DNA of 64,000 nt from Flavobacterium dauae (GCF_004151275.2 NZ_CP130821.1:310001-374000), one strand, 5' to 3'; shown: positions 16,188-25,024, counted from the stretch's first letter. Numbers and translations: made by a program. The notes: generated by a model from the letters alone, not told the origin.

Positions 16188-16330
16188 AAATTTATAATAA
16201 TTACAATTAGTCGTTTGAACGATAAACTTAATTATTTTTTTTTAATTCTTTAATATTAAATTATATTATTTTTAACTTTTAACAAATTACAACGAGCTGT
16301 CATAGGTGTAGAAAATAAAAAACAAACTAA

Positions 16331-16361
16331 TTTGTATAGTAAAATAAATTGTTTAATTTTG
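16331..16361 (+). promoter_or_regulatory. Promoter of rplM-rpsI
   Basis: TTTG at 16331-16334 and TAATTTTG at 16354-16361 have the consensus 19-base spacing. Transcription should start near 16365, giving a leader of about 43 bases with a small TCCC / GGGA hairpin (16365-16378). Confidence 0.8.
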
Positions 16362-16407
16362 CACTCCCTTTATTGGGAATGGAATGTTTAATTAAAAATA
16401 ATTTATT

Positions 16408-16863
16408 GTGGAAAGTTTAAGCTACAAGACAGTATCAGCAAACAAAGCAACTGTTCAGAAAGAATGGGTTGTTGTAGACGCTGAAGGTCATAACTTAGGA
16501 CGCCTTGCATCAAAAGTAGCAATGTTACTTAGAGGTAAGTACAAACCAAGTTATACACCTCACGTAGACTGTGGTGATAACGTAATTGTTATCAACGCAG
16601 AAAAGATCAACTTAACAGGTAACAAGTTGAATGACAAAACGTACATTCGTCACACAGGTTACCCAGGTGGTCAAAGAGAATTAACAGCTAAAGTAATGCA
16701 ACAAAAAAATCCTGCATTATTGGTAGAAAAAGCTGTAAAAGGAATGTTACCTAAAAACAAATTAGGTGCGCAATTATTCCGTAATTTAAATGTAAATGTT
16801 GGTTCAGAGCACAAACACGAGGCTCAAAAACCTAAAACCGTTAATTTAAACGAAATTAAGTAA
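16408..16863 (+). CDS. rplM: 50S ribosomal protein L13
   Basis: L13 is an early-assembling protein of the large subunit. The 151-residue chain contains [27 protein letters not shown], the typical [16 protein letters not shown] and [13 protein letters not shown]. The best start is a GTG at 16408, since the resulting N-terminus ([20 protein letters not shown]) matches the usual flavobacterial form and no ATG is available in frame before the conserved region. The stop overlaps the rpsI start by one base (TAATG), so S9 translation is coupled to it. Confidence 0.97.
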   Translation: MESLSYKTVSANKATVQKEWVVVDAEGHNLGRLASKVAMLLRGKYKPSYTPHVDCGDNVIVINAEKINLTGNKLNDKTYIRHTGYPGGQRELTAKVMQQKNPALLVEKAVKGMLPKNKLGAQLFRNLNVNVGSEHKHEAQKPKTVNLNEIK

Positions 16864-17249
16864 TGGCAGTTATTCACAAAATCGGTAGAAGAAAAACCGC
16901 AGTAGCTCGTGTTTATGTTACAGAAGGTTCTGGTAACATCACAGTGAACAAAAAAGAATTCGCAACTTATTTCCCAACGGCAACGTTACAGTACAAAGTT
17001 ATGCAACCACTTTCTATGACAGAAAATGCAGAAAACTTTGACGTGAAAGTAAATGTTTACGGTGGTGGAACAACAGGGCAGGCAGAAGCTGTTCGTATGG
17101 CTATTGCACGTGCAATGTGTGAAGTTGACGCTGAAAACAGAGCAATCTTAAAACCAGAAGGTTTATTAACGCGTGATCCACGTATGGTTGAGCGTAAGAA
17201 ATTCGGTCAGAAGAAAGCTCGTAAGAGATTCCAATTCTCTAAACGTTAA
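16863..17249 (+). CDS. rpsI: 30S ribosomal protein S9
   Basis: The 128-residue protein opens with [16 protein letters not shown] and ends in the universally conserved [18 protein letters not shown], whose C-terminal arginine contacts P-site tRNA. It forms the usual rplM-rpsI pair, with its ATG sharing one base with the L13 stop codon. Confidence 0.98.
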   Translation: MAVIHKIGRRKTAVARVYVTEGSGNITVNKKEFATYFPTATLQYKVMQPLSMTENAENFDVKVNVYGGGTTGQAEAVRMAIARAMCEVDAENRAILKPEGLLTRDPRMVERKKFGQKKARKRFQFSKR

Positions 17250-17405
17250 TATTTTATATTATTATTTAATAAAAAATCTAAGTTTTTGTTGTCGCTGGCT
17301 GCGGTCAGAGGTAGTTTAGCATCTAAATGAGGCCTAATAGCAGAAGGCTTACAGCTTACAGCTTTATGGAACATTGCTAACACAAGAACGTAAACTATTA
17401 CAAAA
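17250..17405 (+). promoter_or_regulatory. Candidate structured leader of rpsB
   Basis: This gap is richer in G and C than its surroundings and has no open frame. TAGTTTA (17312-17318) is complementary to TAAACTA (17391-17397) just before the rpsB ATG. The same upstream bases can instead form a local hairpin TTTAG-CAT-CTAAA (17315-17327). A tandem direct repeat CAGCTTA CAGCTT lies between. Mutually exclusive pairings of this kind fit a regulated leader, but this is inference. Confidence 0.4.
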
Positions 17406-18149
17406 ATGACAAACAAAGTAGAAGTTAAAGAATTACTAGAAGCAGGTGTACACTTTGGACACATGACTAGAAAATGGGATCCAAATATGGCTCCTTACAT
17501 CTATATGGAGCGTAATGGTATTCACATTATCAATCTATATAAAACAGCAGCTAAGATCGAAGAAGCGAACGAAGCTTTAAAGAAAATAGCAGCATCAGGT
17601 CGTAAAGTATTATTCGTAGCGACTAAAAAACAAGCAAAAGATATCGTTGCTGAAAAAGCAGCAGCAGCAAACATGCCTTACATTACTGAGCGTTGGCCAG
17701 GTGGTATGTTAACTAACTTCGTTACTATTCGTAAAGCTGTTAAAAAAATGGCTTCTATCGATCGTATGAAGAAAGACGGTACATTTATGACTCTTTCTAA
17801 AAAAGAGCGTTTACAAGTTGACCGTTTACGTGCTAAATTAGAAAAGAACTTAGGTTCTATTGCTGATATGACACGTTTACCGGCTGCATTATTTGTAGTT
17901 GATATCAAAGCTGAACACATCGCAGTAAAAGAAGCTCAAAAATTAAACATTCCAGTATTTGCAATGGTTGATACAAACTCTGACCCACGCGAGGTTGATT
18001 ATGTAATTCCAGCAAATGACGATGCTTCTAAATCAATCGATAAAGTATTATCTTTAGTAACTACAGCTATCATTGAAGGAAATTCTGAAAGAAAATCTGA
18101 GAAAGAAGAAGCTGTAAAAACTGAAGCACAACCTACTGCACAAGAGTAA
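17406..18149 (+). CDS. rpsB: 30S ribosomal protein S2
   Basis: The 247-residue chain has the family opening VKELLEAGVHFGHMTRKWDPNMAPYI, the central KQAKDIVAEKA ... YITERWPGGMLTNF, and NIPVFAMVDTNSDPREVDYVIPANDDASKSI. The C-terminus is a short acidic tail. rpsB-tsf order with a hairpin between them is the standard arrangement. The ATG follows a possible structured leader. Confidence 0.98.
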   Translation: MTNKVEVKELLEAGVHFGHMTRKWDPNMAPYIYMERNGIHIINLYKTAAKIEEANEALKKIAASGRKVLFVATKKQAKDIVAEKAAAANMPYITERWPGGMLTNFVTIRKAVKKMASIDRMKKDGTFMTLSKKERLQVDRLRAKLEKNLGSIADMTRLPAALFVVDIKAEHIAVKEAQKLNIPVFAMVDTNSDPREVDYVIPANDDASKSIDKVLSLVTTAIIEGNSERKSEKEEAVKTEAQPTAQE

Positions 18150-18164
18150 TCTTAACAGTATCTT

Positions 18165-18222
18165 AAAGTCGTTATGCTGATGGTTTCATATCTTTGAATC
18201 TATCACTAACGACTTTTTTCTT
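18165..18222 (+). terminator. Hairpin between rpsB and tsf
   Basis: AAAGTCGTTA (18165-18174) pairs with TAACGACTTT (18207-18216) and a T run follows, with a 32-base loop region. It probably acts as a partial terminator that lowers tsf relative to rpsB. Confidence 0.6.
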
Positions 18223-18252
18223 TTTAATAATAATTCATTTAATTCTTATACA

Positions 18253-19218
18253 ATGGCAAATATTACTGCTGCAGACGTAAATAAATTAAGACAAGTTACA
18301 GGTGCCGGAATGATGGACTGTAAAAAAGCTTTAGTTGAAGCTGAAGGAGATTTTGATAAAGCAATCCAAATCTTACGTGAAAAAGGACAAAAAGTTGCTG
18401 CTAACCGTTCAGACCGTGAGTCTAGCGAAGGTGCTGCTGTTTCTTTTATCAACGCAGATAACACTAAAGGTGCTATTATTACTTTAAACTGCGAAACTGA
18501 TTTCGTTGGTAAAAACGAAGCATTCGTTGCTTTGGCTAAAGAATTAGTTGAAAAAGCAATCAATTTCGATTCTAAAGAAGCTTTCTTAGCTTCTCAATAC
18601 AACGATTCAATGACAGTTGCTGAGAAATTAATCGAGCAAACTGGAGTTATTGGTGAGAAAATCGAAATCGGTGGTTTCGAAATCTTAGAAGGTGCTTTCG
18701 TTGGAACGTACGTTCACGGAAACAAAATTGCTGCTTTAACAGCTTTATCTTCTAAAATTGATGGTGCAGAAGCGTTAACAAAAGATATTTCTATGCAAGT
18801 TGCTTCTATGGGTGCAGATACATTATCTTACAAAGATTTTGATCCTACATTTGTAGCAAACGAAACAGCTGCACGTATTGCTGTAATCGAAAAAGATAAC
18901 GAAGAATTAGCTCGTTTAGGTAAAACATTAAAAAATGTACCTAAATACATTTCTTATGCTCAAATTACCGATGCTGTTTTAGCACAAGCAGAAGAAGATG
19001 CAAAAGCTGAGTTAAAAGCAGAAGGTAAACCAGAGCAAATTTGGGATAAAATTTTACCAGGTAAAATCGCTCGTTTTATTTCTGATAACACTACGTTAGA
19101 TCAAGAAAAAGCGTTATTAGATCAAAACTTTATTAAAGACGATTCTAAAAAAGTTGCTGATTATGTAAAAGGATTTGGTGTTGAAATCGCTGGTTTCAAA
19201 CGTGTTTCTTTAGGATAA
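18253..19218 (+). CDS. tsf: Elongation factor Ts
   Basis: EF-Ts recycles EF-Tu by exchanging GDP for GTP. The 321-residue protein has the N-terminal UBA-like domain (ITAADVNKLRQVTGAGMMDCKKALVEAEGDFDKAIQILREKG), the nucleotide-exchange core beginning NCETDFVGKNEAFVALAKEL, and the coiled-coil and C-terminal domains. It lies 103 bases after rpsB across a hairpin and ends before a very strong terminator. Confidence 0.98.
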   Translation: MANITAADVNKLRQVTGAGMMDCKKALVEAEGDFDKAIQILREKGQKVAANRSDRESSEGAAVSFINADNTKGAIITLNCETDFVGKNEAFVALAKELVEKAINFDSKEAFLASQYNDSMTVAEKLIEQTGVIGEKIEIGGFEILEGAFVGTYVHGNKIAALTALSSKIDGAEALTKDISMQVASMGADTLSYKDFDPTFVANETAARIAVIEKDNEELARLGKTLKNVPKYISYAQITDAVLAQAEEDAKAELKAEGKPEQIWDKILPGKIARFISDNTTLDQEKALLDQNFIKDDSKKVADYVKGFGVEIAGFKRVSLG

Positions 19219-19240
19219 TTTACAATTTTTATTGATACTA

Positions 19241-19272
19241 AAAACCCCAAATTCATTTGAATTTGGGGTTTT
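19241..19272 (+). terminator. Terminator of tsf
   Basis: Perfect 14-base arms AAAACCCCAAATTC / GAATTTGGGGTTTT around an ATTT loop, 22 bases after the stop codon. Confidence 0.9.
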
Positions 19273-19353
19273 GTTTTATTTATTATTTCTGAATATGTAT
19301 TTTTATTAAAACCAATAGCTATTTCTACAAACAACTCTACCTTTTAAAACAAA

Positions 19354-19650
19354 TTAATTTTTAGTTTTGATTAATGTATTAAAAATAAATTGAATTAGTA
19401 AGCAAACAGGTGTCATAACAATTGTATTGCCCATGATTATTGCAAATTCTGGATTAAAACATTTTACAGTTCTTGGGTTTAATAAACCATCGATCCAAAA
19501 TACTAAAAAAGGATACAGAAATACTATTAAAGAAGTTAATAAATAAGTAAACCCAATGTGAAATAAAGTTTGTTTTTTAGCCAGATAAACTAAAAATAAA
19601 GGAATTAGTAAGTATGGTAAAAACAAAAGTATTAATCTAACAGCTATCAT
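19354..19650 (-). CDS. Small membrane protein of unknown function
   Basis: The 98-residue protein is mostly hydrophobic, with about three membrane segments (4-24, 30-53, 70-92) separated by short polar loops. No family was recognised. It lies alone between the tsf terminator and the divergent tag gene. Its strongly hydrophobic, ordered pattern suggests a real gene rather than chance, but no start signal could be confirmed. Confidence 0.5.
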   Translation of the reverse strand: MIAVRLILLFLPYLLIPLFLVYLAKKQTLFHIGFTYLLTSLIVFLYPFLVFWIDGLLNPRTVKCFNPEFAIIMGNTIVMTPVCLLIQFIFNTLIKTKN

Positions 19651-19697
19651 AATATGGTTTGTTTAAATAAAAATACTAATATAAAAAATTAAGCAAT

Positions 19698-19705
19698 TAT
19701 ATTTG
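19698..19705 (+). promoter_or_regulatory. -7 box of tag
   Basis: TATATTTG. It contains the GTG at 19705 that would otherwise be a possible start, which argues for the ATG at 19720 as the true start. Confidence 0.6.
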
Positions 19706-19719
19706 TGAAAAATATATTT

Positions 19720-20280
19720 ATGAATCAAACACGCTGCAATTGGGTAACCACCGATGAATTATATATTAAATACCACGATGAAGAATGGGGAAAACCTGTT
19801 TATGATGATAAAGTTTTGTTTGAATTTTTAGTATTGGAATCTTTTCAGGCGGGTTTAAGCTGGATTACTATTCTAAAAAAGCGTGAAAATTTTCGCTATG
19901 CTTTTGATCAATTCAACTATAAAGAAATAGCTACTTATTCCGATGAAAAAATCGAAGAACTAATGAACAATGCCGGTATTGTTCGCAATCGGTTAAAAAT
20001 TCTGGCAACAATAAATAATGCACAACGTTTTATGGAAGTCCAGAAAGAATTTGGTAGTTTCTCTAAATATATTTGGGGTTTTGTGAATCATACCCCTATT
20101 GTAAATACGTTTAAAACAATAAAAGAAGTACCGGCAACAACCAATATTTCTGACGCACTGGCAAAAGATCTTAAAAAACGTGGTTTTAAATTTTTAGGTT
20201 CTACTGTTATGTACGCACATATGCAGGCAACCGGTATGGTTAACGATCACATAACATCGTGTATTTGTTACAATAGGTAA
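19720..20280 (+). CDS. tag: DNA-3-methyladenine glycosylase I
   Basis: Tag removes 3-methyladenine from alkylated DNA. The 186-residue protein shows the family opening RCNWVTTDELYIKYHDEEWGKPVYDDKVLFEFLVLESFQAGLSW, where the E of LESFQAGLSW is the conserved acid, plus the HxH region and terminal cysteines (MVNDHITSCICY) of the structural zinc site; the first Cys is in TRCNW. The ATG at 19720 is chosen because the alternative GTG at 19705 lies in the promoter. The transporter gene follows after five bases. Confidence 0.94.
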   Translation: MNQTRCNWVTTDELYIKYHDEEWGKPVYDDKVLFEFLVLESFQAGLSWITILKKRENFRYAFDQFNYKEIATYSDEKIEELMNNAGIVRNRLKILATINNAQRFMEVQKEFGSFSKYIWGFVNHTPIVNTFKTIKEVPATTNISDALAKDLKKRGFKFLGSTVMYAHMQATGMVNDHITSCICYNR

Positions 20281-20285
20281 GTAGT

Positions 20286-20930
20286 ATGAAATTAACCAAA
20301 AAACAAACGGTTTTTGTACTGTTAGGCGGCATTTTTATAACCAATGCTATTTTAGGGGAACTTATTGGAGGTAAACTAATTAACATAGGCCCTTTTTTAA
20401 TGAGTGTGGGAATTTTGCCTTGGCCTATTGTTTTTGTTGCCACCGATTTAATTAACGAATATTTTGGAAAAGAAGGCGTAAAAAAACTTACCTTTTTAAC
20501 AACCGCTTTGGTGGTATATAGTTTTGTTATTCTTTTTGGTGCTATGGTGATTCCTGCAGCAAGTGCCTCGGTAGTAACCAACGAAGCGTTTACACAAGTA
20601 TTTGGACAAAGTATGTGGATTATTGTTGCCAGCGTTATTGCATTTGTTTGTTCGCAGTTGTTAGATGCTTCATTATTTACCTTTTTTAAAAAGAAAACCG
20701 GCGATAAAATGATTTGGTTACGCAGCACAGGCTCTACCGTTATTTCGCAGTTGTTCGACAGTTTTATTGTATCGGGTATTGCATTTTGGCTTACCGGTAA
20801 ACTTGGTTTTCAAGATTATGTAAATATGGCAGTAACGGGCTATTCGTTTAAATTGATGGTAGCTATTTGTTTAACGCCGCTTATTTATTTAGGACACGCA
20901 GTTATTTCAAAGTATTTAAAAAATAATTAA
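20286..20930 (+). CDS. Queuosine precursor transporter, YhhQ (DUF165) family
   Basis: The 214-residue protein has about six membrane helices. Family marks include NAILGELIGGKL near the start, PWPIVFVATDLINEYFGKEGVKK and QLFDSFIVSGIAFWLTG. YhhQ proteins import queuosine precursors (preQ0/preQ1) for tRNA modification. It follows tag by five bases and was probably transcribed with it, though no functional link is known. Its last four bases overlap the end of aat on the other strand. Confidence 0.85.
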   Translation: MKLTKKQTVFVLLGGIFITNAILGELIGGKLINIGPFLMSVGILPWPIVFVATDLINEYFGKEGVKKLTFLTTALVVYSFVILFGAMVIPAASASVVTNEAFTQVFGQSMWIIVASVIAFVCSQLLDASLFTFFKKKTGDKMIWLRSTGSTVISQLFDSFIVSGIAFWLTGKLGFQDYVNMAVTGYSFKLMVAICLTPLIYLGHAVISKYLKNN

Positions 20931-21586
20931 TCTTTATACACAACCTTTACATCCTTATTTAAAATTTGCATAAACAAATCGCGCGGAATTTCTTCGCAAC
21001 CCAATTGTGCCAAATAATCATTATAAACCTGACAATCAATAAGCTGACAATTCTCTGCTTTTAATTTATTGGTTAAATGTATAAAAGCAATTTTAGAAGC
21101 GTTTGATACTTTAGAAAACATACTTTCTCCACAAAAAATATGTCCCAAATCAATGCCGTATAATCCGCCAACCAATTCGTTTTCTTGCCACACTTCAATC
21201 GATTTTGCATAACCCAATTCGTGTAATTTTGTGTAGGCTTCCAACATTTCATCGGTAATCCAAGTACCTAATTGTCCGTTGCGTTTTGTTTGCTGACAGT
21301 TCGTAATCACGTCTTTAAAAGCAGTATTGAATGTTACTTTAAAGATATTTCTATTGATGATATTTCGGGTCGATTTTGATATCTTCAACTGATTTAAAAA
21401 CAAAACCATTCGTTCTTCGGGAGCAAACCAGGTAATTTCTTCTCCGTCTTCAAACCAAGGAAAAATACCGCTTTTGTAGGCAAGAATTAATCGTTCGGTT
21501 GATAAATCGCCGCCAAAAGCCACAATGCCCGAAGAATGGGCTGTTTCAACATTTGGGAAATAGAGTTCTTTGGTAAGTTTGTACAT
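20927..21586 (-). CDS. aat: Leucyl/phenylalanyl-tRNA-protein transferase
   Basis: This enzyme adds Leu or Phe to N-terminal Arg/Lys of proteins, marking them for ClpS-ClpAP degradation. The 219-residue chain has FPNVETAHSSGIVAFGGDLSTERLILAYKSGIFPWFEDGEEITWFAPEERMVL and later GTWITDEMLEAYTKLHELGYAKSIEVW and GGLYGIDLGHIFCGESMFSKVSNASKIA, all characteristic. Length is normal. It ends tail to tail with the YhhQ gene. Confidence 0.96.
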   Translation of the reverse strand: MYKLTKELYFPNVETAHSSGIVAFGGDLSTERLILAYKSGIFPWFEDGEEITWFAPEERMVLFLNQLKISKSTRNIINRNIFKVTFNTAFKDVITNCQQTKRNGQLGTWITDEMLEAYTKLHELGYAKSIEVWQENELVGGLYGIDLGHIFCGESMFSKVSNASKIAFIHLTNKLKAENCQLIDCQVYNDYLAQLGCEEIPRDLFMQILNKDVKVVYKD

Positions 21587-21626
21587 TTAATAAGATATTT
21601 GAAACCACATAGCCGCATAGCTTTTG

Positions 21627-21739
21627 CCACAGATTCACAGATGTATATTTAATAATTACCTTAAACTTATTTTAATTAAGTAATACGTCGCATTTAATTA
21701 TTTGTAAGATCTTTAAATTAAAAATCTGTGCATCTGTGG
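21627..21739. repeat. Dispersed repeat, family C (copy 1)
   Basis: The element starts CCACAGATTCACAGAT and ends ATCTGTGCATCTGTGG, near-perfect 16-base inverted ends (15 of 16) around about 80 AT-rich bases. Its right end is identical in two other copies (39076-39216 and 48285-48341). Confidence 0.75.
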
Positions 21740-21787
21740 TATATTAATGTTCAATGCTTTAAAATGTTATGTGGTTTAGATAAAAAA

Positions 21788-21815
21788 AATCCCGATTACC
21801 AATGTAATCAGGATT
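21788..21815 (-). terminator. Terminator of the DUF3127 gene
   Basis: The arms AATCCCGATTAC / GTAATCAGGATT are complete only in the minus-strand RNA (one G-U pair), which then runs into U residues. This assigns the terminator to the minus-strand gene. Confidence 0.7.
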
Positions 21816-21840
21816 CAAAATTATCGTTTTTATTTCAATA

Positions 21841-22350
21841 TTAAAAAGGCAAATCGTCTTCTGCTTCTTGATTTTGATTAAAATTTGGAGCAGGAGGGAA
21901 GCCTGAATTGTTGTTATTCGCATAACCACCGCCTTGGTTTTCAAACGGATTTGGTTGCCCGTATCCTTGACCTTGCTGTGGTTGTTGATTGAAACCTTGT
22001 TGCGGTTGCCCATATCCTCCGCCTTGCGGTACACCATAACCTTGTTGTGGCTGGTTGTAACTTTGTTGTTGCATTTGTTGCGGACGATCAATTCTCCAGC
22101 CTTGGATCGAGTTAAAGTAACGTGTTTCTCCCTGCGGATTAACCCATTCTCTACCTCGCAAATTAATACCTACACGAACTTGCTCGCCTGGTTGAAAACT
22201 GTTTAATAAATCGCATTTATCTTGTGTAAATTCGATTAAAATATGCTGTGGATATTGCTCTTCGGTTGTTACAACCACTTCTCTTTTTCTGAATGTTGGA
22301 CTAACATCTTGTACATTTCCAATCATTTTAATTCTTCCTAAAACTTCCAT
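21841..22350 (-). CDS. DUF3127 protein with Gln/Gly-rich linker and SSB-like acidic tail
   Basis: The 169-residue protein has an N-terminal domain of about 80 residues (MEVLGRIKMIGNVQDVSPTF, then KREVVVTTEEQYPQHILIEF and VNPQGETRYFNSIQGWRI) that I recognise as DUF3127. Residues 85-160 form a low-complexity linker with many QQGYG- and QPQQG-type units. The chain ends EAEDDLPF. This three-part plan, with a small beta domain, disordered linker and acidic DDLPF tip, copies that of single-stranded DNA-binding protein, whose tip recruits repair enzymes. DNA binding is not shown here. The flavin reductase gene is three bases upstream, so they share an operon. Confidence 0.8.
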   Translation of the reverse strand: MEVLGRIKMIGNVQDVSPTFRKREVVVTTEEQYPQHILIEFTQDKCDLLNSFQPGEQVRVGINLRGREWVNPQGETRYFNSIQGWRIDRPQQMQQQSYNQPQQGYGVPQGGGYGQPQQGFNQQPQQGQGYGQPNPFENQGGGYANNNNSGFPPAPNFNQNQEAEDDLPF

Positions 22351-22353
22351 TTG

Positions 22354-23232
22354 CTATTTTTTTATTGCTAAAATTGTTTTCCAAGCCTTTGATACTTGAT
22401 TCAAACTTAAAAATGCCTTAGCTTTTTTATAAATTAATTCTCTGTTATTATTGTTAACCCAATTTGTAATTTCAGGGTTTTCGTTTAAAAATGCTTCAAC
22501 TTCATCGGCAGTTGGCAGTACTTCTACATTGCCTAAAATACCTAAATCGTTCCCTGCAAATATACCACTTTTTTTGGCATCGTCGGGTATGGCATCAACG
22601 CCAATTCCTAAAGTGGTTAGTGGTTTCTCTACTTCAAACAATCCAGGTGTAGCGCGTGTGTACCAGTTGCCGCCCATACGGGCAATTAAATCAATTTTAT
22701 GCTGATCGATACCACCTTTACCATCTAAAACATCTTCAGAAATATGAATTTTTACTACTTCGCAAATAATCATATTTCCGGCACCACCCTGATCGCCCAA
22801 AGCAATAATATCGTTCACTTTACATTCTAACTGTACCGGACTTTCGGCAACACGGAATGGTTTCACAACATCAGAAGGCAGTTTCGTGAAGCCCGATTTT
22901 ATAAATTCATCAACTCCGTCACCATATTCTGTAGAGGCTAACGAAAGTTGCTGCACCATATCGTAATTTGCAATGTTTACCACCACTTCTTTAGTAGCTT
23001 TGCAGTTTAACAACGTATGTTTTACGGTGTTGTTACGCACACGACGCGCCGGCGAAAAAACCAGAATAGGCGGGTTGGAACTAAACAGATTAAAAAAACT
23101 AAAAGGCGATAAATTCGGATTTCCCTCTTCATCAACCGTACTTGCAAATGCAATTGGGCGTGGGCCAACGGCTCCCTGAAGATATGCTTGTGTTTGTACT
23201 GCTGTTAGTTCTTTTGGGTCAATGCTTAACAT
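22354..23232 (-). CDS. Flavin reductase family protein (FMN-binding split barrel)
   Basis: The 292-residue protein begins with the split-barrel pattern QAYLQGAVGPRPIAFASTVDEEGNPNLSPFSFFNLFSSNPPILVFSPARR, typical of the DIM6/NTAB-like FMN-binding flavoproteins, followed by NTVKHTLLNCKATKEVVVNI. The C-terminal 90 residues (after about 205) are an added helical portion of unknown role. A TATATTTG box on the minus strand (23252-23259) lies 20 bases upstream. The substrate cannot be told from the sequence. Confidence 0.87.
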   Translation of the reverse strand: MLSIDPKELTAVQTQAYLQGAVGPRPIAFASTVDEEGNPNLSPFSFFNLFSSNPPILVFSPARRVRNNTVKHTLLNCKATKEVVVNIANYDMVQQLSLASTEYGDGVDEFIKSGFTKLPSDVVKPFRVAESPVQLECKVNDIIALGDQGGAGNMIICEVVKIHISEDVLDGKGGIDQHKIDLIARMGGNWYTRATPGLFEVEKPLTTLGIGVDAIPDDAKKSGIFAGNDLGILGNVEVLPTADEVEAFLNENPEITNWVNNNNRELIYKKAKAFLSLNQVSKAWKTILAIKK

Positions 23233-23355
23233 AATTCAATTTTGATTGAAACAAATATAGGTATTGCATTTGGAGTTTTTAAACCAATTTTCAAAATATT
23301 ATCAACAAAATAACGTTATAAAATAGTATCTTGTCATTTGCAATCTATTTATTAA

Positions 23356-23727
23356 ATGAAAAACGTTGTTCTAATTTTTGTTTCTTTTTTTGTGATGTCT
23401 TGTACTAAAGTATCTAATAAACCTGTTTCTTTCAATACAATTTCTTTTGAATGGATAGGTAATATGGATAAACCTTTGTATAAGCTTATTTTATGTGTTG
23501 ATTGTATTTCTGAGAAGGACTTTCTTTTACGTAAAATTAAAATATCAGAAGTATCTATGAAGGAAATTAATGCAATTGGTTTTGATAATAATCAAATAAA
23601 AATTGATAACAAGAATAAAGAAGTTATTATAAAAAAATTAATACAGATTGATAAAATTCTTGATAATGATTTATGTTCTCAAGAAGATCGTGATGATGTA
23701 AAAATATTTATAAAAAGAATTCCCTAA
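23356..23727 (+). CDS. Small lipoprotein of unknown function
   Basis: The 123-residue protein starts with a lipoprotein signal: MKNVVLIFVSFFVMSCTK, with the lipobox Cys at 16. The mature part is charged, Lys/Asp/Asn-rich, and holds a pair of cysteines in LCVDCISEKD and another near the end (DLCSQED). No family was recognised. It precedes the histidine kinase by 24 bases on the same strand and might be transcribed with it. Confidence 0.6.
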   Translation: MKNVVLIFVSFFVMSCTKVSNKPVSFNTISFEWIGNMDKPLYKLILCVDCISEKDFLLRKIKISEVSMKEINAIGFDNNQIKIDNKNKEVIIKKLIQIDKILDNDLCSQEDRDDVKIFIKRIP

Positions 23728-23751
23728 TTTTATTGATTATAAAAAGTAAGC

Positions 23752-24900
23752 ATGTCAATACTTAAAAGAAGTTTGTACACCCGTTGGTTTCTGTTGATTT
23801 TTTCGTTGGGAATTTTAATTTTAATTCTTTGGAATACCTATTTGCTTTTCCAGACATTTAAGCATGAAGAACGTGTAAAAATGGAGATTTGGGCAGAATC
23901 TTATAAGAGCATAAATAACGCAGACAAAAATACCGATATAAGTTTACCTTTAAGCGTTTTAAGTAAAAATACCACGATACCTATTATTTTAACATTTGAT
24001 ACAGACAGTATTAGCAATACTTCAAATCTGCCAGAAGAAACCGCAACAGATAAAACGTTACAGCGACGATTACTTAATGATTTGAAATCGCAAAATACTC
24101 CCATTGAAATCCAGCACCCCAGCGGAAATCAATATGTTTATTACGGAAATTCGTCTTTAATTACCAAGTTAAAGTATTATCCATTGGCACTTATAGCAAT
24201 ATTATCACTTTTTGGTTTGTTGGTTTACAGTTATTTTCGTGCTACAAAAATGTCGGCAGAAAGTAAATTGTGGGCGGGTATGGCAAAAGAAACGGCACAT
24301 CAAATCGGTACACCGCTTTCGTCGCTTTTAGGTTGGATCGAAATTATGAAGTTAGACAATGTTGATGAAAATATTGTTGATGAAATTCAAAAAGATGTAG
24401 ATCGTTTACAGACGATTGCCGACCGTTTTTCTAAAATTGGATCTGAACCTAATCTGGAATTGCTGAATATTGTAGAAGAAACCAAAAAATCGTTTGATTA
24501 TTTACAATCGCGCAGTTCTAAACAAATTGAATTTGAATTTGAAACCAATACGGATATTGTTAATTTGATGTTGAACCCTACTTTACACAGCTGGACTATT
24601 GAAAATTTGATTAAAAACGCCATTGATGCCATTAAAGGCAAAGGAAAAATTAAAGTGGAAATTAAAAACAACGAAAATAATTTGCAGATTTTAGTAAGCG
24701 ATACCGGAAAAGGAATTCCTAAAAATCAATTCAAAAAAGTTTTTGAACCCGGTTTTTCGACCAAAAAACGCGGCTGGGGATTAGGACTTTCACTTACCCG
24801 ACGAATTGTTGAAAAATATCATAAAGGATCAATCCGAGTTTTAAAATCTGAAATTGGTAAGGGAACCGTTTTTTCGGTTTTGTACAGAAAATTAATTTAG
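23752..24900 (+). CDS. Membrane sensor histidine kinase (orphan)
   Basis: The 382-residue protein has membrane helices at about 12-34 and 142-162, flanking a periplasmic sensor region of about 105 residues. The H box is MAKETAHQIGTPLSSLLGW with the phosphoacceptor His at 183; the ATPase part shows the N box (IENLIKNAIDAIKGKG), G1 (VSDTGKGIPKNQF) and G2 (KKRGWGLGLSLTRRIVEKY). It should autophosphorylate and pass phosphate to a response regulator, but none lies nearby. The sensed signal is unknown. Confidence 0.9.
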   Translation: MSILKRSLYTRWFLLIFSLGILILILWNTYLLFQTFKHEERVKMEIWAESYKSINNADKNTDISLPLSVLSKNTTIPIILTFDTDSISNTSNLPEETATDKTLQRRLLNDLKSQNTPIEIQHPSGNQYVYYGNSSLITKLKYYPLALIAILSLFGLLVYSYFRATKMSAESKLWAGMAKETAHQIGTPLSSLLGWIEIMKLDNVDENIVDEIQKDVDRLQTIADRFSKIGSEPNLELLNIVEETKKSFDYLQSRSSKQIEFEFETNTDIVNLMLNPTLHSWTIENLIKNAIDAIKGKGKIKVEIKNNENNLQILVSDTGKGIPKNQFKKVFEPGFSTKKRGWGLGLSLTRRIVEKYHKGSIRVLKSEIGKGTVFSVLYRKLI

Positions 24901-24961
24901 TTTACCGCTACATTTTATCTGTTTACCTTGATTTTTAATAAATTTTATTTGATTTTAAACT

Positions 24962-24978
24962 TTGGCACGGCAATTGAG
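24962..24978 (+). promoter_or_regulatory. Candidate sigma-54 (RpoN) promoter
   Basis: TTGGCACG, then TTGAG after four bases, places the GG and GA dinucleotides ten bases apart, the exact -24/-12 spacing of sigma-54 promoters; only the final C of the -12 GC is missing. It precedes the gene at 25025 by about 47 bases, and no TAnnTTTG box is present there. Confidence 0.5.
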
Positions 24979-25024
24979 ATTCACTAACCAAACAACAAGT
25001 TTAAAACAGTAAAAAATAGAAATC

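Noticed and set aside
19705..19719. GTG start for tag
   Set aside because: The GTG is the last base of the TATATTTG box and lies before the expected transcription start.
20240..20728. 162-codon minus-strand frame opposite the YhhQ transporter
   Set aside because: It overlaps a clear transporter gene completely and its composition is that of an antisense shadow.
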